Shown here piece after piece: positions 61,186-64,000 of a stretch of 64,000 bases of DNA. The position numbers were made by a program, and so were the translations under genes. This stretch comes from an uncultured Lachnospiraceae bacterium (GTDB lineage Bacteria > Bacillota > Clostridia > Lachnospirales > Lachnospiraceae), in the NCBI GenBank assembly GCA_910584915.1, contig CAJUDM010000016.1:36400-100399 (forward strand), read 5' to 3'. The notes below the pieces were generated by a model. The model had not been told where the DNA came from and ran no database searches. It saw nothing but the letters and a program-made list of their open reading frames with translations. Each line of letters begins with the position of its first letter. Within the stretch, counting starts at the first letter, position 1.

Positions 61186-61218
61186 GAGGAGGCAGCTCCG
61201 CAATCGAGCCGCCTCCTC
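61186..61218 (-). terminator. Terminator after the sufB-like gene
   Basis: GAGGAGGC (61186-61193) pairs with GCCTCCTC (61211-61218). On the minus strand it is followed by TTTTG. It lies 3 bp after the sufB-like stop; it may also serve the convergent PBP gene. Confidence 0.75.
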
Positions 61219-61221
61219 ATA

Positions 61222-62139
61222 TTATTTCAAAAACCCATTTACAATCTGCTCTTCCGCTTCCTTCTCCGTAAGTCCGAGTGTCATCAGTTTGATCAGCTGT
61301 TCCCCGGCGATCTTTCCGATCGCCGCCTCATGGATCAGGTTTGCATCCACATGGTTTGCCGTAAGTTCGGGAAGCGCCGTCACGCTGGCATTATCCATAA
61401 TGATCGCATCACACTCCGTATGTCCGGCACAGCGGTTATTTCCATTGATCACGGACACAAATTTCTGATTCGAATTCTCCTTTGCCACGGAACGGCTCAT
61501 CACATTGGCGCTGCTGCCAGCCCCGTCCATATCCACCGAAAAATCTGTGATCGCTGTCTGGCTTCCGTGCGTCATGATCTTCTCCTTGATGACCAGGCTG
61601 GATGCCTCTCTAAGCCGCGCTTTCGTCACCCTTGTGGTGGAATCAATGCCTTTGATCTGCACTGTCTCCATCTCCATGCTCGCCCCCTCCGCCAGTTCGA
61701 TGATCGTCGTCGGATTCATCATATTGCGGCCGTTGCCATCTCCGGAACCATAATGTTTCTCCACATACCGCACTTTCGCATTTTTTCCGAGATAAAAACT
61801 GTGAATACCGTCATGGGCGGAATCCTGATCTCCTCCGTTGTGAATGCCACAGCCTGCCACGATCGTCACATCGGCATCCTCACCCACGATAAAATCATTG
61901 TATACAAGGTCCTGCAGTCCGGTCTGGCTGATGATCACCGGGATATGCACGCTCTCATGTTTTGTCCCCGGCGCAATGATGATATCGATCCCCGGCTTAT
62001 CCTCCTTCGTCACGATATTGATATTGGCCGTAGTGTGCCTGCTGTCCAGCTCTCCGTTCGCCCTGATATTGTAGGCTCCTTCCGGCACTTCATGGAGGCC
62101 CGCCACCTCTTCCAGCAATGTTCTTTGTATTATGTCCAT
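61222..62139 (-). CDS. SufB/SufD-like Fe-S scaffold protein (short, SmsB-like)
   Basis: 305 residues, much shorter than classical SufB (about 470). The beta-helix core is kept: SVHIPVIISQTGLQDLVYND, VTIVAGCGIHNGGDQDSAHD, KVRYVEKHYGSGDG, GAGSSANVMSRSVAKENSNQ, GHTECDAIIMDN and LIHEAAIGKIAGEQLIKLMT (the conserved His-Glu of the SufB/D end). With the sufC-like gene it forms the minimal two-gene SUF type known from anaerobes. It is probably the scaffold for 4Fe-4S assembly. Confidence 0.93.
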   Translation of the reverse strand: MDIIQRTLLEEVAGLHEVPEGAYNIRANGELDSRHTTANINIVTKEDKPGIDIIIAPGTKHESVHIPVIISQTGLQDLVYNDFIVGEDADVTIVAGCGIHNGGDQDSAHDGIHSFYLGKNAKVRYVEKHYGSGDGNGRNMMNPTTIIELAEGASMEMETVQIKGIDSTTRVTKARLREASSLVIKEKIMTHGSQTAITDFSVDMDGAGSSANVMSRSVAKENSNQKFVSVINGNNRCAGHTECDAIIMDNASVTALPELTANHVDANLIHEAAIGKIAGEQLIKLMTLGLTEKEAEEQIVNGFLK

Positions 62140-62198
62140 ACAGGTTATCTCTCCAGTCTATTTTTATATCAAAATTTATCGGAACCACTGTCACGGTT

Positions 62199-62936
62199 TT
62201 ATCCAGACTTACTTTTTTCATTTTTTGAGAGCAGCATATCACAGGCACTGCCTCCGGTAGTCGCCAGAAGTTCCGGCAAAATCTCCTCCTTTGTACCGCT
62301 TTTCTGCACTCTGCCGTCAGCGATCAGGATGATCCTGTCCGCAATATTCAGTATCCGCTCCTGATGGGAAATGATCAGAATGGAACCGCCCATCTCCCGG
62401 TACATCTTCTCAAATACATTGATCAGACTGTTAAAACTCCAAAGATCGATACCTGCCTCAGGTTCATCAAAAATGGAAAATTTTGTCCCTCTTGCAATGA
62501 TCATCGCTATCTCGATCCGCTTCAGCTCTCCCCCGGATAAAGATGCGTTTACCTCACGGTTTACATAATCTCTTGCGCAGAGCCCTACCTCCGACAAAAT
62601 ACCGCATGCCTCCTGCACACTGGTATTTTTTCCAGCCGCCAGCGTGAGCAGGTCTTTTACTGTCAGCCCCTTAAAACGGACCGGCTGCTGAAACGCATAG
62701 CTGATGCCTCTTTTAGCCCGCTCCGTGATAGAACATTCTGTAATATCCTCCCCGTCCAGCAGGATCCGCCCGGCGGTCGGTTTTACGATTCCTGCAATGA
62801 TCTTCGCCAGTGTGGACTTTCCCCCACCGTTCGGTCCGGTTACCGCCACGAAACGCTCTTCTATTTTCAGATTGATGTCTTTCAGGATCTCCCTGTTTTC
62901 CTCCACATCGTACTGTATATTCTGCAATTCTAACAT
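62199..62936 (-). CDS. sufC: SufC-like Fe-S assembly ATPase (SmsC-like)
   Basis: 245 residues. ABC ATPase motifs are Walker A GPNGGGKST, Q-loop region YAFQQPVRFKG, signature LSGGELKRIEIA, Walker B FSIFDEPEAGID and H-loop SILIISHQER. The SufC-type EAGID-LW pattern follows Walker B. It works with the SufB-like protein from the next gene (59-bp gap). AAGGAG precedes the ATG. No sufS or sufU is nearby. Confidence 0.95.
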   Translation of the reverse strand: MLELQNIQYDVEENREILKDINLKIEERFVAVTGPNGGGKSTLAKIIAGIVKPTAGRILLDGEDITECSITERAKRGISYAFQQPVRFKGLTVKDLLTLAAGKNTSVQEACGILSEVGLCARDYVNREVNASLSGGELKRIEIAMIIARGTKFSIFDEPEAGIDLWSFNSLINVFEKMYREMGGSILIISHQERILNIADRIILIADGRVQKSGTKEEILPELLATTGGSACDMLLSKNEKSKSG

Positions 62937-63006
62937 AGTTACTCCTTTTATCTCAGCCTGAAAGACGGCTGTGTATGATTCATGTGAAATCAGTCAGGAC
63001 CGGTGT

Positions 63007-63291
63007 TTAATTAAAGCCATCCAACCTCGCCAGCGCCTCCTCCTCCGTGCGGAAGGCTGTCCACCCGAATAGCGCATCCGTACTGTGCTCCTTCCCGCGG
63101 ACATAGAACAGATTCTCCCCGTTGCTGTGCCTGACCTCCACGGACTTCACAGTCATCTGCTCCACATACTTCCGGTAGTGTTTACAGGTGCGCTGCTGGC
63201 AGACCTCCGTCTCAAACTCACAGCCGCCGCAGTTGTCCATGATCCTGTATAATATGTCCCCTGCCTTGCAGGGATATTCCCGCTTCTCCAT
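63007..63291 (-). CDS. Small cysteine-rich hypothetical protein
   Basis: 94 residues. The N-terminal half carries CGGCEFETEVCQQRTCKHYR and the C-terminal half is beta-type (SVEVRHSNGENLFYVRGKEH). The Cys spacing could bind a metal. GGGGCAAAGC lies before the ATG. No family is recognised; it may be related to small phage or plasmid zinc proteins. Monocistronic. Confidence 0.65.
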   Translation of the reverse strand: MEKREYPCKAGDILYRIMDNCGGCEFETEVCQQRTCKHYRKYVEQMTVKSVEVRHSNGENLFYVRGKEHSTDALFGWTAFRTEEEALARLDGFN

Positions 63292-63479
63292 AGCTTTGCC
63301 CCTAATCCCGTTTCTTTGCCTCTGTTATTCTACCACATCTTATCAGTTCTGCCAAGAACTCTTGTGCTGTGCATCAACAGAACGGCTCAGAAAGCTGAAC
63401 CGACGCCTGACATTATTCCAGCCCCCTGCTGTCCTGCTGCCGCGCAGAGATAATATGCCCTTTTCAGGCTGCAGCGCCA

Positions 63480-63746
63480 TTACTCCTCCCAGTATTTCTG
63501 GTACATCTCATTCAGCCAGTCTATCGCCTCCGCCATCCCCGATGCGTCCAGAGCAAAACGCTTTCTTGTCTTTTCTTCCTCCGGTGTCTTCGCATAGCCC
63601 AAAGGTTCCGGCCAGACGATCCCTTCCATATAACTCTCTTCTCCCTCCGTCTTTTTCATCAGCATATAGCGCATGCCATCCATACTGCCGCTCAACGGCT
63701 CTTTCTTTATATAATTCAGGTGCTTAAAATGTTCTGCATCGATCAT
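63480..63746 (-). CDS. Small hypothetical protein, 88 aa
   Basis: 88 residues, no membrane segment. A compact alpha/beta pattern is seen (FKHLNYIKKEPLSGSMDGMR; EGIVWPEPLGYAKTPEEEKT; AEAIDWLNEMYQKYWEE). AGAGGAAG lies right before the ATG. No family recognised. Confidence 0.65.
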   Translation of the reverse strand: MIDAEHFKHLNYIKKEPLSGSMDGMRYMLMKKTEGEESYMEGIVWPEPLGYAKTPEEEKTRKRFALDASGMAEAIDWLNEMYQKYWEE

Positions 63747-63813
63747 CTTCCTCTGTCTCCTGTCCTATTTTACCTTTCCCAAAATTCCTGTCGAAAAAAT
63801 TACAATCTTATCC

Positions 63814-63842
63814 TTGCATTTTCTGTCCAAATGGACTATAAT
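63814..63842 (+). promoter_or_regulatory. Sigma-A promoter upstream of tRNA-Ala
   Basis: TTGCAT (63814-63819), 17-bp spacer, TATAAT (63837-63842), about 85 bp before the tRNA. Confidence 0.75.
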
Positions 63843-63927
63843 ATATCATGTCCGCAAGCGGATAAGGTGCTCTTCGTGATGCACGCCCGCCCGGTGCAGA
63901 ATAATAATTGGTGATGTTACTCATTAT

Positions 63928-64000
63928 GGGGATATAGCTCAGTTGGGAGAGCGATACGTTCGCAACGTATAGGTCAGGGGTTCGAGTCCCCCTATCTCCA
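63928..64000 (+). tRNA. tRNA-Ala (anticodon CGC)
   Basis: 73 nt, ending at the discriminator A at base 64000; any CCA is beyond the window. Acceptor GGGGATA pairs with TATCTCC and includes the G3-U70 wobble that identifies alanine tRNAs. D-arm GCTC...GAGC, anticodon stem-loop ATACG-TTCGCAA-CGTAT (anticodon CGC), T-arm with TTCGAGT loop. Confidence 0.95.

Noticed and set aside
61156..62364. 402-residue plus-strand reading frame
   Set aside because: Antisense to the sufB-like and sufC-like genes, which match known families throughout.

Overview
The window looks like a chromosome segment of an anaerobic, Gram-positive gut Clostridia, most likely Lachnospiraceae. The support is strong GGAGG-type ribosome sites, sigma-A promoters with 17-bp spacers, class III fructose-bisphosphatase, a Firmicutes-type Tad (type IVc pilus) locus, a lysine riboswitch ahead of dapA, a minimal two-gene SUF system and several zinc-ribbon/TPR proteins typical of that family. 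The assignment is inference; no rRNA is present. Gene density is high, and GC drops in 50.2-52.5 kb.

Left part (1-20.6 kb), signalling and pilus region. Two tandem, nearly identical zinc-ribbon/TM/TPR genes, a zinc-ribbon Ser/Thr kinase with TPRs and another TPR/MORN gene lie on the minus strand. A long minus-strand Tad operon follows, reading from 19.4 kb down to 6.5 kb: CpaE/TadZ, TadA ATPase, TadB, TadC, Flp-like pilin, three TadE/TadG-like pseudopilins, prepilin peptidase, a WG-repeat protein, a DUF6382-FHA protein and a PP2C phosphatase. Kinase, phosphatase and FHA reader suggest phosphothreonine control of the pilus. The kinase carries ten tandem 11-residue TE[VI]L repeats inside its catalytic domain.

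Middle (20.6-36.7 kb). This holds a XRE regulator, an Rpn/PD-(D/E)XK protein, a lactonase remnant, a DUF6056 membrane protein, a ferredoxin-type aldo/keto reductase, a NYN-LOTUS protein, an SGNH-like plus MBOAT O-acyltransferase pair, two hypothetical genes (one FliD-tail-like), and a DUF2828/TROVE-like vWA gene. Directly upstream of the vWA gene are two tRNA-like RNAs that share an inserted hairpin; this is the most unusual feature of the window. A Na+/solute symporter, mscL and cspA follow.

Right part (36.9-64 kb), mostly housekeeping: eukaryotic-type HisA, an exported acidic protein, an Asn/Thr-rich lipoprotein, fbp, dapB, dapA (with lysine riboswitch and attenuator), a tandem OB-fold SSB-like protein, an NAD kinase-like gene with an SPFH protein, a small AT-rich island (frameshifted rhuM, degenerate integrase-like protein), typA, mgtE with a leader peptide resembling MgtL, yigZ, a SUKH protein, PBP1A, sufBC-like genes, two small proteins and tRNA-Ala(CGC) at the very end. 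Several intergenic regions carry structured repeats: a 232-bp nested palindrome, a 104-bp repeat with covarying hairpins, a 95-bp tandem hairpin repeat, and a branched structure before typA.
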